Positions 17,776 through 26,884 are shown, counted from the stretch's first letter. The stretch: 64,000 bases of DNA from Rhodospirillales bacterium (GCA_023898805.1 CP060260.1:496001-560000), one strand, 5' to 3'. The notes: generated from the sequence alone by a model not told the origin. Made by a program: numbers and translations.

Positions 17776-19515
17776 ATGACTGGTGAAGTCGTTCTCTCGT
17801 CTGCGCTTCGCAGCAACCTTTTGTCGTTGCAGCGTACGCAGGCCTCAATCGATAAAGTGCAAGGTGTTCTGTCAACGGGCTTGAAAGTGTCTTCGGCGCT
17901 TGATAACCCGCAAAACTTCTTCGCGTCGGAAGCCTTGAAAAACCGTTCGTCGGACCTGACCCGCCTTCTCGACGGGATCGGTCAGTCGATCCAGACCATT
18001 AAAGCAGCCGACGCAGGCGTCAGCTCGCTGACCACACTGGTTCAGCAAGCGGATTCCATCGTGGCGTCTGCTCGTGAAGCTGTGAACTCGGGTGGCAAAG
18101 TTGCCGCCGCGACCGGCGATGCCAACCTCGCGGGCGTGACCGACCTCACTTCGGTGACCGGTATCCACGCTAGCGACCAGCTCGATCTGGTTGTGAAAAA
18201 CGCGGACGGCAAGGTCCTGACCCTGTCATCCTCCAGCGTGTCCATCGCTTCCAACGACTCCATTGAACAGCTGATCACCAAGATCAACGACATCACCGAC
18301 AGCACCGGTGCCACGTCGTCGACCAACGGCAAGCAACTGCTCAAGGCTGAGCTGGATTCGAGCGGCAATCTGAAACTGACCGGCCTCGAAGGCGTCACCT
18401 TCAACGTCACCTTCAACGCCAACAGTGGTACTGCAGGCGGTTCGGAAGACCAGGCTCTGGCTTCCGCGCTCGGCTTTGGCCAATACGCCAAGGTCACCCC
18501 GACCGGCAGCACCAACAACGCGGTCGAATTCACGGCCACGCCGAACATCTCGCTGGTTTCCGGCGTGTTCTACACCGGCACCACCGATACGCTGGCAAGC
18601 GCGTCGACGGCACTGACCTCGGTCATGACGACCAATGGCGGCGCTATTGGACGCTTCGACAACGGTTCGGGTACGGACAACGCGACGTTGAACATCACGA
18701 TCAACAACAAATCAGTGGTTCCTGTCACGTTTAATGACACGACTACGATTCAAGGGTTGGTCGACGGTATCAACAACAACGCCTCGTTGAACCAGCAGAT
18801 CAAGGCCTCCTACGATGCAACCACGGGCAAATTCAGCATTGCGGCGATTTCGTCCGATGTGCAGACTGTTAAAATCGCCCTCACAGAAGCATCGACCGGC
18901 GACGGTACTGCACAAGCCAACTTTGGCTTTGGTGTTGACGCTGGGGATACGGCTACGGACGGTTTCCTGTCCGGCGCTGCATCCGGTTCGGAAGGTGAAA
19001 CGTTCATTCTGGCTTCGGCGGCGTCGACGCTTTCACAGTACGAAAGCGACTACAACTCGCTGCGCGAACAGATCGACGGTCTGGTCAAGGACTCCGGTTA
19101 CCGCGGCGTCAACCTGATCGGTGGCGACAACCTCGACACCTACTTCAACGAAGATCGCTCCAACAAGCTGACCACGTCAGGTTCACAATTGAACTCGGCT
19201 GGCCTTGGCCTTGATAAAGCGGACTTCTCGCGTTCCGATACGATCGAGAAAGCGGGCACTCAGGTGCGCGCGGCGACGACCACCCTGCGTTCCTTCGGGT
19301 CTACGCTGGCGAACTCCCTCTCGATCATTCAAACCCGCGAGGACTTCACGAAGAACCTGGTTGCCACCCTCAACGAAGGTTCGGACAAGCTGACGCTGGC
19401 CGACCAGAACGAGGAAGGCGCCAAACTGCTGGCCCTGCAGACCCGCCAACAACTCGGCGTTACCGCCCTGTCGCTGGCCTCTCAGTCCCAACAGTCGGTT
19501 CTCCGCCTGTTCTAA
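17776..19515 (+). CDS. fliC: Flagellin, large form
   Basis: This is the filament subunit. The N-terminal D0/D1 helices begin GEVVLSSALRSNLLSLQRTQ and include GLKVSSALDNPQNFFASEAL. The C-terminal D0 ends in ALSLASQSQQSVLRLF. With 579 residues it is large; the central part (about 120-400) holds repeated beta-rich segments of flagellin-IN type, such as SIEQLITKINDIT and TIQGLVDGINNN. Only one flagellin gene is visible in this window. The upstream gene may glycosylate it, and flbT and flaF follow. Confidence 0.93.
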   Translation: MTGEVVLSSALRSNLLSLQRTQASIDKVQGVLSTGLKVSSALDNPQNFFASEALKNRSSDLTRLLDGIGQSIQTIKAADAGVSSLTTLVQQADSIVASAREAVNSGGKVAAATGDANLAGVTDLTSVTGIHASDQLDLVVKNADGKVLTLSSSSVSIASNDSIEQLITKINDITDSTGATSSTNGKQLLKAELDSSGNLKLTGLEGVTFNVTFNANSGTAGGSEDQALASALGFGQYAKVTPTGSTNNAVEFTATPNISLVSGVFYTGTTDTLASASTALTSVMTTNGGAIGRFDNGSGTDNATLNITINNKSVVPVTFNDTTTIQGLVDGINNNASLNQQIKASYDATTGKFSIAAISSDVQTVKIALTEASTGDGTAQANFGFGVDAGDTATDGFLSGAASGSEGETFILASAASTLSQYESDYNSLREQIDGLVKDSGYRGVNLIGGDNLDTYFNEDRSNKLTTSGSQLNSAGLGLDKADFSRSDTIEKAGTQVRAATTTLRSFGSTLANSLSIIQTREDFTKNLVATLNEGSDKLTLADQNEEGAKLLALQTRQQLGVTALSLASQSQQSVLRLF

Positions 19516-19530
19516 TAAATTCCGGAAAGG

Positions 19531-19551
19531 GGACCGGCAGAAGGCCGGTCC
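19531..19551 (+). terminator. Hairpin after flagellin, possible terminator
   Basis: GGACCGGC and GCCGGTCC form an 8-bp stem around AGAAG, 16 bases after the stop codon. No immediate T run follows, only a C/T-rich stretch and later T-rich sequence near 19600. It could stabilise the flagellin mRNA 3' end. Confidence 0.5.
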
Positions 19552-19683
19552 TCCTTCCCCTTCCCACCCGCAGGGTCGGAAGGTCCAAGGAAAAAACGAT
19601 TTTTTTCTTTTGACCTTTTGATTTTGAACCAAAACTGCCAACATCCGGGACAGAACGTCCCTGCAAGAATGTGAGAGAAGCTC

Positions 19684-20067
19684 ATGGCCCTGGTCATAGA
19701 CCTGAAACCCAAAGAACGGATTATCGTCGGCAACGCCGTTATCACCAATGATAACCAGCGCACGCGCCTGCATATCGAGGGCGACGCCCCGATCCTGCGC
19801 GAAAAGGACGTACTGCGCGAGCAGGATGCTACCTCTCCGTGCAAACGCATCTATTTCATTATCCAGATGATGTATCTCGCGACCGACGCGACGGAAATAT
19901 ACGACCAGTATTTTTCTGCCGTGCGCGAGGTGCAGGAGGCCGCGCCCTCCACCGCCCTTTTGATCGCCGATATTTCGGCGCAGATTTTAGGCGGCCATTA
20001 TTACAAGGCCTTGCGCGAGGCGCGAAAACTGATCGACTATGAACAGGAGCTGATGGCCAATGTCTAA
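19684..20067 (+). CDS. flbT: Flagellin expression regulator FlbT
   Basis: FlbT controls flagellin mRNA translation or stability and is limited mainly to Alphaproteobacteria. The 127-residue product starts MALVIDLKPKERIIVGNAVI and contains RIYFIIQMMYLA and HYYKALREARKLIDYEQEL, all FlbT hallmarks. It overlaps flaF by 8 bases. The 168-base gap from flagellin holds no second clear promoter, so it may be read through from flagellin or have a weak promoter of its own. Confidence 0.93.
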   Translation: MALVIDLKPKERIIVGNAVITNDNQRTRLHIEGDAPILREKDVLREQDATSPCKRIYFIIQMMYLATDATEIYDQYFSAVREVQEAAPSTALLIADISAQILGGHYYKALREARKLIDYEQELMANV

Positions 20068-20515
20068 GAACCCGCACGCACACGCCGCCGGCAAATACGG
20101 CAAAACCGCCAAGGAAACACCGGATCAGCGCGATCTGGAAGGTCAGTTGCTGCTCAAGGCCGCAAACGAGATCCAGAAACTGCACGACAACTGGGATATG
20201 GCCACGCCGGAGGATATCGACAATATCCTGACCTATAACCGCAAGCTGTGGATGCTGTTCTTCGACACCGCGATCGAGAATCCGGACGATCGCCCTGTCG
20301 ATTTGCGCAACAACATCGTCAATCTGTGCAATTTCATTTTCAAACGCTCGCTCAACATTCTTTCCGAACCCAGCAAGGAAAAGCTGCGCGTGCTGGTCGA
20401 CATCAACCGCCAGATCGCGGCCGGCCTTATGACTGCCCGCCCGAAATCGGCTGACGCTCCCGTCCCGCCGCCGCATGGCCAGACCTCGTCGGGCGGAACC
20501 GCTACGACCGCGTGA
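20060..20515 (+). CDS. flaF: Flagellin biosynthesis regulator FlaF
   Basis: FlaF acts with FlbT in flagellin synthesis and export, in Caulobacter in opposition to FlbT. The 151-residue protein contains LLLKAANEIQKLHDNW, the NRKLWMLFFDTAIE stretch and LRNNIVNLCNFIFKRSL, matching FlaF. The C-terminal 25 residues are a Pro/Gly/Thr tail without family similarity. The start overlaps the end of flbT, indicating coupling. A strong terminator follows. Confidence 0.92.
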   Translation: MSKNPHAHAAGKYGKTAKETPDQRDLEGQLLLKAANEIQKLHDNWDMATPEDIDNILTYNRKLWMLFFDTAIENPDDRPVDLRNNIVNLCNFIFKRSLNILSEPSKEKLRVLVDINRQIAAGLMTARPKSADAPVPPPHGQTSSGGTATTA

Positions 20516-20545
20516 GCTTTCACGCATCCTTCCAATTCAAAAACG

Positions 20546-20573
20546 AAAGACCGCCCAAAAGGCGGTCTTTTTT
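20546..20573 (+). terminator. Rho-independent terminator after flaF
   Basis: AAAGACCGCC and GGCGGTCTTT form a 10-bp stem around CAAAA, followed by TTT. It closes the flagellin-flbT-flaF group. The A/T tracts on both sides would also allow it to act on the convergent FlaG-like gene. Confidence 0.88.
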
Positions 20574-20604
20574 ATCCAGAACAACAGCGCATAAGCTCGA
20601 TACA

Positions 20605-20630
20605 AACACCGGATACGAACACCGGATACG
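20605..20630. repeat. Two tandem copies of a 13-base unit
   Basis: AACACCGGATACG occurs twice in direct succession, with a partial third copy (AAACCGG) after it, in the non-coding gap between flaF and the FlaG-like gene. No function is evident. Confidence 0.75.
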
Positions 20631-20736
20631 AAACCGGCACGGAATGCCGGAAACCGGCGCTTCAGTTACAAAACAACCAACCGCAAAACGCATATCATGC
20701 GTGCGTGGCAGGCTGGACCGGTTGAAATCCCCGCAA

Positions 20737-21222
20737 TTAGGCGGAAACCTCGACCAGTTGTGTGGTGATCGCACTTAATTCCTTAGCCAGACTGGCGTCC
20801 GCCACCTCGGAGGAACTGGTCTGAACAGGAGCGTTGGATGTCTGGGCGCTCGCGCTTTCCTGCGCGATATGCGAAGAACCCGTATTTCCCGTTGAAGGCA
20901 CAGAACCATTCTGGGTGCCGGATTTTTGAGTCAGCTTGGCGAGGAGTTGCGCATCTTCTTTTGCTTCCCGCAATTTATAAGTGCGGATCGCCTGTTCGGA
21001 CGGAATCTGGGTGACCACTTCACCCGTGGTTGATTCACGAAACTCCAGAATCGCAATCTTCGTATTGACGTCGACCCGAACCGTCGGGCTGACATACGGG
21101 GTTTGCGAAACGCTCTGGACTTTGTCCGGATTGGCGGCAAACGAGTTGAGCGTGGACGACTGGTCCACACTCCCCCGTTGAAGGACGCTATTTGCGACCG
21201 AAGATTTAATTGCCTCAATCAT
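20737..21222 (-). CDS. FlaG-like flagellar protein
   Basis: The 161-residue protein carries the FlaG signature in its middle: VDVNTKIAILEFRESTTGEV followed by VTQIPSEQAIR, corresponding to the usual VRVVDxxTGEVIRQIPPEE. FlaG influences filament length in several bacteria. The C-terminal third is a Ser/Thr/Gln-rich low-complexity tail, which is unusual for FlaG. I start at the ATG at 21222, supported by GGGGA; a TTG six codons upstream is in frame but unlikely. It is convergent with flaF. Confidence 0.75.
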   Translation of the reverse strand: MIEAIKSSVANSVLQRGSVDQSSTLNSFAANPDKVQSVSQTPYVSPTVRVDVNTKIAILEFRESTTGEVVTQIPSEQAIRTYKLREAKEDAQLLAKLTQKSGTQNGSVPSTGNTGSSHIAQESASAQTSNAPVQTSSSEVADASLAKELSAITTQLVEVSA

Positions 21223-21708
21223 ATTTTCCCCAAGCGGCAAGGTCTACTTGCCCTATTATCATCATACCGCATCCGCAGGGAAAAAACAATTCATTTTAAA
21301 AATTATTCAAGAATTTCGGTATGTTAACGCTTTTGTTACAAACCCATCCAGTTATTGCGGTTTTATCGCAAAAAACAACCGTAACCGACTGAATATACGC
21401 CGATATGCTTTATCGCATTCAACAAGACCTGCGACACCGCCCCGGAACAGGCCGCGTATTCGATTCGTATCTATGGCCGCAAGACCTCAGCCTATTTCGA
21501 AAACCAGTCTAAAATTGGTGGCTTTTCATGCGCCGCAACCCAATCATTGGACAATAAGTTAAAATTAATGTATGTTAACAACAGGGATGATATGGGCTAA
21601 AATTCTGCTTTTACAGCGACTTAGTTTGCCGTTTTCGGCACATCCACACACCATCCCGCCGTGGCCGCTTTCGGCCCGGAAGGCCGCCATGCGGGGGAAA
21701 CGACCGGA
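21223..21708. other. AT-rich control region between the FlaG-like gene and fliF
   Basis: This 486-base gap has no convincing gene. It is much richer in A and T than its surroundings and contains several TTAA tetranucleotides (near 21323, 21559, 21565 and 21575). The right part holds the putative fliF promoter. The left edge carries the ribosome site of the FlaG-like gene. I see no tRNA or riboswitch-like fold. Confidence 0.7.
21565..21603 (+). promoter_or_regulatory. Putative CtrA-dependent promoter of the fliF operon
   Basis: TTAATGTATGTTAAC (21565-21579) is a TTAA-N6-TTAAC pair, one base tighter than the canonical N7. TTAACA (21575-21580) stands as a -35, with a 17-base spacer and a -10 TAAAAT (21598-21603). 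Overlap of a CtrA box with the -35 is the Caulobacter class II arrangement. The start would be near 21610, leaving a leader of about 100 bases. Confidence 0.6.
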
Positions 21709-23361
21709 ATGAGCAGTTTTGTCGATACCGTAAGAAGTCTTGGCCCCGCCCGTCTGGCCATGCTTGGCGGCGTTTTTCTGGGCCTTTTGATCTTTTTCGT
21801 CTTCGTTTCGGCGCAAGTATCGAAACCCTCCCTCACCCTGCTTTACGGCAGCTTGTCCTCAATCGATTCGGGAGCCGTCGCGGCCAAACTCGATGAAATG
21901 AAAATCCCGTTCGAGGTTTCGACCGACGGCTCCCAGATCCGGGTCCCGAAAAACGAAATCGGCCGCGCCCGCATGGTGCTGGCGCAGGAAGGCCTGCCCA
22001 ACGGCGGCTCGATGGGATATGAAATTTTCGACCAGAAAAACGGCTTCGGCACCACCAGCTTCGTCCAGAACATCAATCAGGTTCGCGCCCTGCAGGGCGA
22101 ACTGGCGCGCACCATTGCCACGCTTGATCCTGTCGAATTTGCCAAGGTGCACCTGGTCCTGCCGCAGCGCGAACTGTTTTCCCGCGACACGCAGGAAGCC
22201 TCGGGGTCCGTGACACTCAAACTCAAACCCGCGGCACGGCTGAGCCGCGAGCAAATATACGGGATCCAGAACCTGGTCGCGAACGCGGTGCCGGGACTCA
22301 AGGCCGAACACGTCACCATCATCGACACCGAGGCGAATTTGCTGGCTGGCGGCAACACGGATAATTCCGAGGCGATGGCCGGTGCAAAGGCCGACGACAT
22401 GCGCCGCGACTATGAAACCCGCCTGCAAACCGCCGTCGAGGATATGGTCGGGCGCATCGTCGGTTTCAACAAGGTCCGCGCCCACGTCACCGCCGACCTG
22501 AATTTCGACCGCATCCAGACCAATTCCGAAACCTACGATCCGAACGGTCAGGTCGTGCGTTCATCCCAAACGACCGAGGACAACGCGTCTGAAACGGGCT
22601 CGAACGCAGGCGGCGCAACCGGCAGCGGCAGCGTCAGCGTCGCCAACAACGTACCCGGCGGTAACTCCACCGCCGCCAGCGGCGAATCCGCCAACACATC
22701 AAAACGCACCGAAGAAACGACCAACTACGAAATCAGCAAGACGGTGCAAAGCGTTACCCGTGAAACCGGCGAGGTAAAGAAACTCTCGGTCGCGGTGCTG
22801 GTCGACGGCGCGCAAGTAACCGACAAGGACGGCAAGAAAACCTACCAGCCGCGCTCGCAGGAAGAACTGGACAAGATTGCAAGTCTGGTCAAATCCGCGA
22901 TCGGCTACGACGCCACGCGCGGCGACACGGTTGAAGTCGTGAACATGCCGTTCACCGAAGTCGATGCCCCCGATGTCGGCGAGGATTCGACGCTCTTCGG
23001 TTTCGACCGCGGCCAGCTGCTGCAAACCGCCGAGATGATCATGCTCGCGGTCATGGGTATCCTGGTCATCCTGCTGGTTTTGAAACCGATCATGACGTCG
23101 CTCTTCCAGGCGCAGAAAGCCGCGATCGAGGAAGCGCGCAGCGAGATGCTGCTGGCCCAGAACACCTCCGCTCCCGCCCTGACCGGACCCAGCCCCGCCG
23201 AGATGGAGGCGCGCGCGCAGGCCGAGGAGGACTCGCTGATCGACATGCAAGCGGTGGAGGGCAAGGTCAAGGCATCGACGGTGCGCAAGGTGGGCGACAT
23301 CGTCACCAACCACCCGAACGAAACCGTGTCCATCATCCGCAACTGGATGACGCAGGAGTAG
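21709..23361 (+). CDS. fliF: Flagellar MS-ring protein FliF
   Basis: FliF forms the inner-membrane MS-ring. The 550-residue protein has a membrane segment at about 19-41, then the YscJ-like ring-building domains (KVHLVLPQRELF and ANAVPGLKAEHVTIID). A Ser/Gly/Asn-rich loop spans about 295-340. A second membrane segment lies near 445-467 and a C-terminal FliG-binding tail ends in TVSIIRNWMTQE. I start at the ATG at 21709, preceded by GGGGGAAA. It heads fliF-fliG-fliH-fliN-motA. Confidence 0.95.
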   Translation: MSSFVDTVRSLGPARLAMLGGVFLGLLIFFVFVSAQVSKPSLTLLYGSLSSIDSGAVAAKLDEMKIPFEVSTDGSQIRVPKNEIGRARMVLAQEGLPNGGSMGYEIFDQKNGFGTTSFVQNINQVRALQGELARTIATLDPVEFAKVHLVLPQRELFSRDTQEASGSVTLKLKPAARLSREQIYGIQNLVANAVPGLKAEHVTIIDTEANLLAGGNTDNSEAMAGAKADDMRRDYETRLQTAVEDMVGRIVGFNKVRAHVTADLNFDRIQTNSETYDPNGQVVRSSQTTEDNASETGSNAGGATGSGSVSVANNVPGGNSTAASGESANTSKRTEETTNYEISKTVQSVTRETGEVKKLSVAVLVDGAQVTDKDGKKTYQPRSQEELDKIASLVKSAIGYDATRGDTVEVVNMPFTEVDAPDVGEDSTLFGFDRGQLLQTAEMIMLAVMGILVILLVLKPIMTSLFQAQKAAIEEARSEMLLAQNTSAPALTGPSPAEMEARAQAEEDSLIDMQAVEGKVKASTVRKVGDIVTNHPNETVSIIRNWMTQE

Positions 23362-23365
23362 CGCC

Positions 23366-24391
23366 ATGGCAGCGATAAGGATGCGCGAGGATTACAGGAC
23401 GCTCAGCGGCAAGGAAAAGGCCGCGATCTTCCTGCTTGCCCTGGGCGAGGACCACACAGCCAAACTGTTTGAATTCATGGACGAGGACGAGATCATGGAA
23501 ATCTCGACCACCATGGCGGGCCTTGGCAAGGTATCCTCCACCGTGATCGAACGCTTGTTTGTCGATTTCGCGGAACAGATGTCGTCCACCGGCTCGCTGG
23601 TCGGTACGCTCGATTCCACCGAACGCCTGCTGGCCAAGGTCCTGAACAAGGAAAAGGTCGGCGCGATCATGGAGGAAATCCGCGGTCCCGCCGGTCGCAC
23701 CATGTGGGAAAAGCTGGGCAACGTGAACGAGGAGGTGCTGGCCTCTTTCCTCGTCAAGGAATACCCGCAAACCGTCGCGGTGGTCATGTCGAAGATCCAG
23801 CCCGACCACGCCGCGCGCGTAATGGCGCTTTTACCGCAGGGCTTCGCGATGGAGGTCATCCACCGCATGCTGCGCATGGAATCCGTGCAAAAGGACGTGC
23901 TTGAGGACATCGAAAAAACGCTGCGCACCGAATTCATGTCCAACCTCGCCCGCGGCCAGCGCCGCGACAGCCACGAGATGATGGCCGAAATATTCAACAA
24001 CCTCGACCGTCAGGTTGAAACGCGCTTCATGCAGGGACTTGAGGAATCGGAGCCGAACGCGGCCGAAAAGATCCGTTCCCTGATGTTCACCTTCGAGGAC
24101 CTGGGCAAGCTCGACCCGCAATCGATCCAGTCGCTGATCCGCGCGATCGACAAGGAAAAACTCCCCCTCGCCCTCAAGGGCGCGACGGAAACCCTGCGCG
24201 ATCTATTTTTCTCCAACATGTCCGAACGCGCGGCCAAGATCCTGCGTGAGGACATGGGCGCACTCGGCCCCGTCCGCCTCAAGGACGTCGAAGAGGCGCA
24301 GCAATACGTCGTTTCCGTCACCAAGGATCTGGAATCGCGCGGCGAGATCCGCGTCGCCACCGGCAAGGAGGAGGACGAGATCATCTATTGA
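23366..24391 (+). CDS. fliG: Flagellar motor switch protein FliG
   Basis: FliG joins the MS-ring to the stator and sets rotation direction. The 341-residue protein contains the N-terminal LSGKEKAAIFLLALGED and the middle-domain KEYPQTVAVVMSKIQPDHAA. The C-terminal torque domain has MFTFEDLGKLDPQSIQSLIR and the end GEIRVATGKEEDEIIY. It starts five bases after fliF, within the same operon. Confidence 0.96.
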   Translation: MAAIRMREDYRTLSGKEKAAIFLLALGEDHTAKLFEFMDEDEIMEISTTMAGLGKVSSTVIERLFVDFAEQMSSTGSLVGTLDSTERLLAKVLNKEKVGAIMEEIRGPAGRTMWEKLGNVNEEVLASFLVKEYPQTVAVVMSKIQPDHAARVMALLPQGFAMEVIHRMLRMESVQKDVLEDIEKTLRTEFMSNLARGQRRDSHEMMAEIFNNLDRQVETRFMQGLEESEPNAAEKIRSLMFTFEDLGKLDPQSIQSLIRAIDKEKLPLALKGATETLRDLFFSNMSERAAKILREDMGALGPVRLKDVEEAQQYVVSVTKDLESRGEIRVATGKEEDEIIY

Positions 24392-24406
24392 TGATCCGCG
24401 CGCGCG

Positions 24407-25147
24407 ATGAACAAAAACATCAACCTGCCCGGCAAGAAATTCCTGTTCGACCTCAACGATTTCGACGAGGAGGCGATCCGCGCCAAGGCCGCGCTGGCCC
24501 GCCGCCCGACCTTCTCACAGGAGGAACTGGCCGCCGCCCGCGAAAGCGGATTCGAGGAAGGCCGCATCGCCGGCCTGCAGGAAGCAATCAACAGTCAGGA
24601 AGCCCAGATCCGCGATCTGGTCCAGCAGATGGTGATTTCGGCCGAACGCCTCTCGACGCAGGAGGCCGACCGCACCGCCACCTTCATCGATCAGGCGGCG
24701 CTGGTCGCCGTGCAGGCGCTGGTGCGCACCCTGCCTGTGCTGCTGGATACGCTCAGCGTCGAACAGATCGCGAATTTCACTGTCGGCGTGCTGGAAGGCC
24801 ATGTCGGCCACCAATCCATCGTCATTCATGTTCCGCCCGTGCGCGAACAGGCCGTCACCGAACGTCTGCATGCCATGGCCGCGAACATGCGCCGCAAACA
24901 GGACTGGACCATCCAGCCCGACCCGAAACTGCACGACCTGCAATGCCGCATCGAATGGTCGGGCGGCGGCGCGCAGTGGGACCCGAACATCGTCGCCGCG
25001 CGCCTGCTGGAAACCATCGTCGGCCACCTGCCGGACCACCTGAAACCGCAGGTCGCGACTCCGATCGAGGATGCCGCGATGGACGAGGCGCCGCAAACAC
25101 CCCATACTGATGAACCCGACACCGCACCCAAGGACGGAGGCGCGTAA
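24407..25147 (+). CDS. fliH: Flagellar assembly protein FliH (FlbE-type)
   Basis: FliH binds the export ATPase FliI and docks it to the C-ring. The 246-residue protein starts with KKFLFDLNDFDEE, typical of the alphaproteobacterial form called FlbE in Caulobacter. It has a charged helical middle and a C-terminal domain with LHDLQCRIEWSGGGAQWDP. The final 35 residues are acidic and Pro/Thr-rich. It lies between fliG and fliN, with its stop overlapping the fliN start by one base. fliI itself is 16 kb away. Confidence 0.87.
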   Translation: MNKNINLPGKKFLFDLNDFDEEAIRAKAALARRPTFSQEELAAARESGFEEGRIAGLQEAINSQEAQIRDLVQQMVISAERLSTQEADRTATFIDQAALVAVQALVRTLPVLLDTLSVEQIANFTVGVLEGHVGHQSIVIHVPPVREQAVTERLHAMAANMRRKQDWTIQPDPKLHDLQCRIEWSGGGAQWDPNIVAARLLETIVGHLPDHLKPQVATPIEDAAMDEAPQTPHTDEPDTAPKDGGA

Positions 25148-25479
25148 TGACCGACAACGACATGAACCTTCAGGAAATGACCGATCCCAATGCGGAAGCG
25201 GAAACCTTTGAACACGAAGTCGGCGAGGCCATGGCCAAGGATGTCGAGGCGATTTACGACATCCCGGTCCAGATTTCGGCAGTTCTCGGCCGCTCCACCA
25301 TGCAGGTCAGCCAGTTGCTCAAGCTCGGCCGCGGCGCGGTGGTCGAACTGGACCGCAAGGTGGGCGAAGCCATCGACATCTACGTCAACAACCGGCTTGT
25401 CGCGCGCGGTGAGGTCGTGGTCGTCGAAGACAAACTCGGCATCACCATGACCGAAATCATCAAATCCGACCGGTCCTGA
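25147..25479 (+). CDS. fliN: Flagellar motor switch protein FliN
   Basis: FliN forms the lower C-ring and helps localise export substrates. The 110-residue protein has the SpoA fold: IYDIPVQISAVLGRSTMQVS, LLKLGRGAVVELDRKVGE and NNRLVARGEVVVVEDKLGI. The N-terminal 30 residues are acidic and variable. It is coupled to fliH and followed 14 bases later by the motA-like gene. Confidence 0.95.
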   Translation: MTDNDMNLQEMTDPNAEAETFEHEVGEAMAKDVEAIYDIPVQISAVLGRSTMQVSQLLKLGRGAVVELDRKVGEAIDIYVNNRLVARGEVVVVEDKLGITMTEIIKSDRS

Positions 25480-25493
25480 AACCCGCCTCGACG

Positions 25494-26336
25494 ATGGCCG
25501 AAGACACATCCGCCTCCACCATCAGCGCCCCGGGCGCTGTCAGGATCGCCCGGCCCCAGCGCCGCATCGACATGGCGACCGCGATCGGCATGTTCGCGAC
25601 CGTGGCCCTGATCGGCGCGGCGTTGTTTTTGACCGGCTCCATCGGCTCGTATCTCGACCTGCACGGCGTTTTGATGGTGATCTGCGGCACGGTGACGATC
25701 ACCGCCGTTTCCTATTCCGCCGACGACCTGAAAAAAAGCGTCGAGATTTTCCGCTCCGCCCTGATCAAGAATCACCGCGACCCTTCCGCCATGGCGCGCC
25801 AGTTGCTCGACCTCGCTACCCTCGTGCGCATGAAGGGGCCGCTGGCGATTTCGCAGATCGAAAACGAGCTGCGCAAGGACCCGTTTCTTTATCAGGGTGT
25901 GATGTTCATCGCCGACGGCTATAACGCCGACGAAATCCACCGCATCCTGACCCAGGACATCGAATCCGTCATCGACCGTCACCGCCGCACCGCCTCCATC
26001 GCCCGCCGCGCGGCCGAAGTCGCACCCGCCATGGGACTGATCGGCACGCTGATGGGTCTGGTGCAGATGCTCAACAACCTCGACGACCCGTCCAAGATCG
26101 GCCCGGCCATGGCGATCGCGCTGCTTACCACCTTTTACGGCGCGATGATGTCGACGGTGCTTTTGATGCCGCTGGCAGCCAAGCTGGAACGCAATTCCGG
26201 CGAGGACGTAATGATCAAGGACATGGTGCTGGCGGCCATCATCTCGATGGCGCGGCAGGACCACCCGCGCAAGCTGGAGCACGAACTCAACATGCTCCTG
26301 CCTCCCGGCCAGCGCGTCCGCTATTTCAACCAGTAA
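25494..26336 (+). CDS. motA: Flagellar motor stator protein MotA (PomA-like)
   Basis: This 280-residue protein belongs to the MotA/TolQ/ExbB family and would form the ion-conducting stator with MotB. Four membrane segments are visible near 30-50, 55-75, 175-200 and 205-230. The conserved stretch EVAPAMGLIGTLMGLVQML is followed by KIGPAMAIALLTTFYGAMMS, the channel-lining region. The cytoplasmic loop between the second and third segments carries charged residues expected to contact FliG. No motB is present in the window. Whether H+ or Na+ is used cannot be decided from MotA alone. Confidence 0.88.
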   Translation: MAEDTSASTISAPGAVRIARPQRRIDMATAIGMFATVALIGAALFLTGSIGSYLDLHGVLMVICGTVTITAVSYSADDLKKSVEIFRSALIKNHRDPSAMARQLLDLATLVRMKGPLAISQIENELRKDPFLYQGVMFIADGYNADEIHRILTQDIESVIDRHRRTASIARRAAEVAPAMGLIGTLMGLVQMLNNLDDPSKIGPAMAIALLTTFYGAMMSTVLLMPLAAKLERNSGEDVMIKDMVLAAIISMARQDHPRKLEHELNMLLPPGQRVRYFNQ

Positions 26337-26356
26337 CCCACCGCCGCACACGAAAA

Positions 26357-26385
26357 TTGACATAACAAAACATCGGCTCTAATCT
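26357..26385 (+). promoter_or_regulatory. Sigma-70 type promoter upstream of the gene at 26411
   Basis: TTGACA (26357-26362), a 17-base spacer and TAATCT (26380-26385) form a near-consensus housekeeping promoter. The start would be near 26392, leaving a short leader with AGGGAGA as ribosome site. Confidence 0.7.
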
Positions 26386-26410
26386 CGCGCAAAACAGGGA
26401 GATTAAAGCC

Positions 26411-26884
26411 ATGAGGGATTTTACTTACGCCGAACTCGCCAAAATAACGGGCGTTCCGAATCTGAAGGATCGCGTCTTGCAAAAAGACTGGGGCAGGCTT
26501 TCCCTGACCGAGCGCGGTGCGACACATATCGGCGCCGCCATTGCGGATGCGGACGCGACCTTCGAGCTCAGCGCGGATCTGCCTCAGGGAACATTGTCCA
26601 TCGCATTTGAAAACGCCGCCAAACGCGGACGCCTCGCACTCTCCGCCATTCGCCTTACGAACGGAATCCCCGCGGACAATGGCTTTAGATATTTTGAACA
26701 TGATTGCGCGACGGGATGCACGCTGCGCGAAGATGCTTTTGGCAAGGCGGCAAACGACTACCGCCCGCTTGAAGCCGTTGTAAAAAGCGCGGAAGGCCGC
26801 ATGATGCTGGCGAAGGGCATATGCGCCTATATCATGACAGGCCGAATGCTTCAGGCCGCCGAAGCCGTGCTGCGCATGGCCTGA
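26411..26884 (+). CDS. Hypothetical protein, 157 aa
   Basis: I do not recognise this protein. It has its own near-consensus promoter and a good GGGAG ribosome site, so it is a real expression unit. The sequence is soluble. The N-terminus, MRDFTYAELAKITGVPNLKDRVL, could be a short helix-turn-helix-like element. Two cysteines (DCATGC) lie close together near 100-104. It is convergent with the next gene; the stops are adjacent. It interrupts the usual order fliN-motA-flbD. Confidence 0.6.
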   Translation: MRDFTYAELAKITGVPNLKDRVLQKDWGRLSLTERGATHIGAAIADADATFELSADLPQGTLSIAFENAAKRGRLALSAIRLTNGIPADNGFRYFEHDCATGCTLREDAFGKAANDYRPLEAVVKSAEGRMMLAKGICAYIMTGRMLQAAEAVLRMA

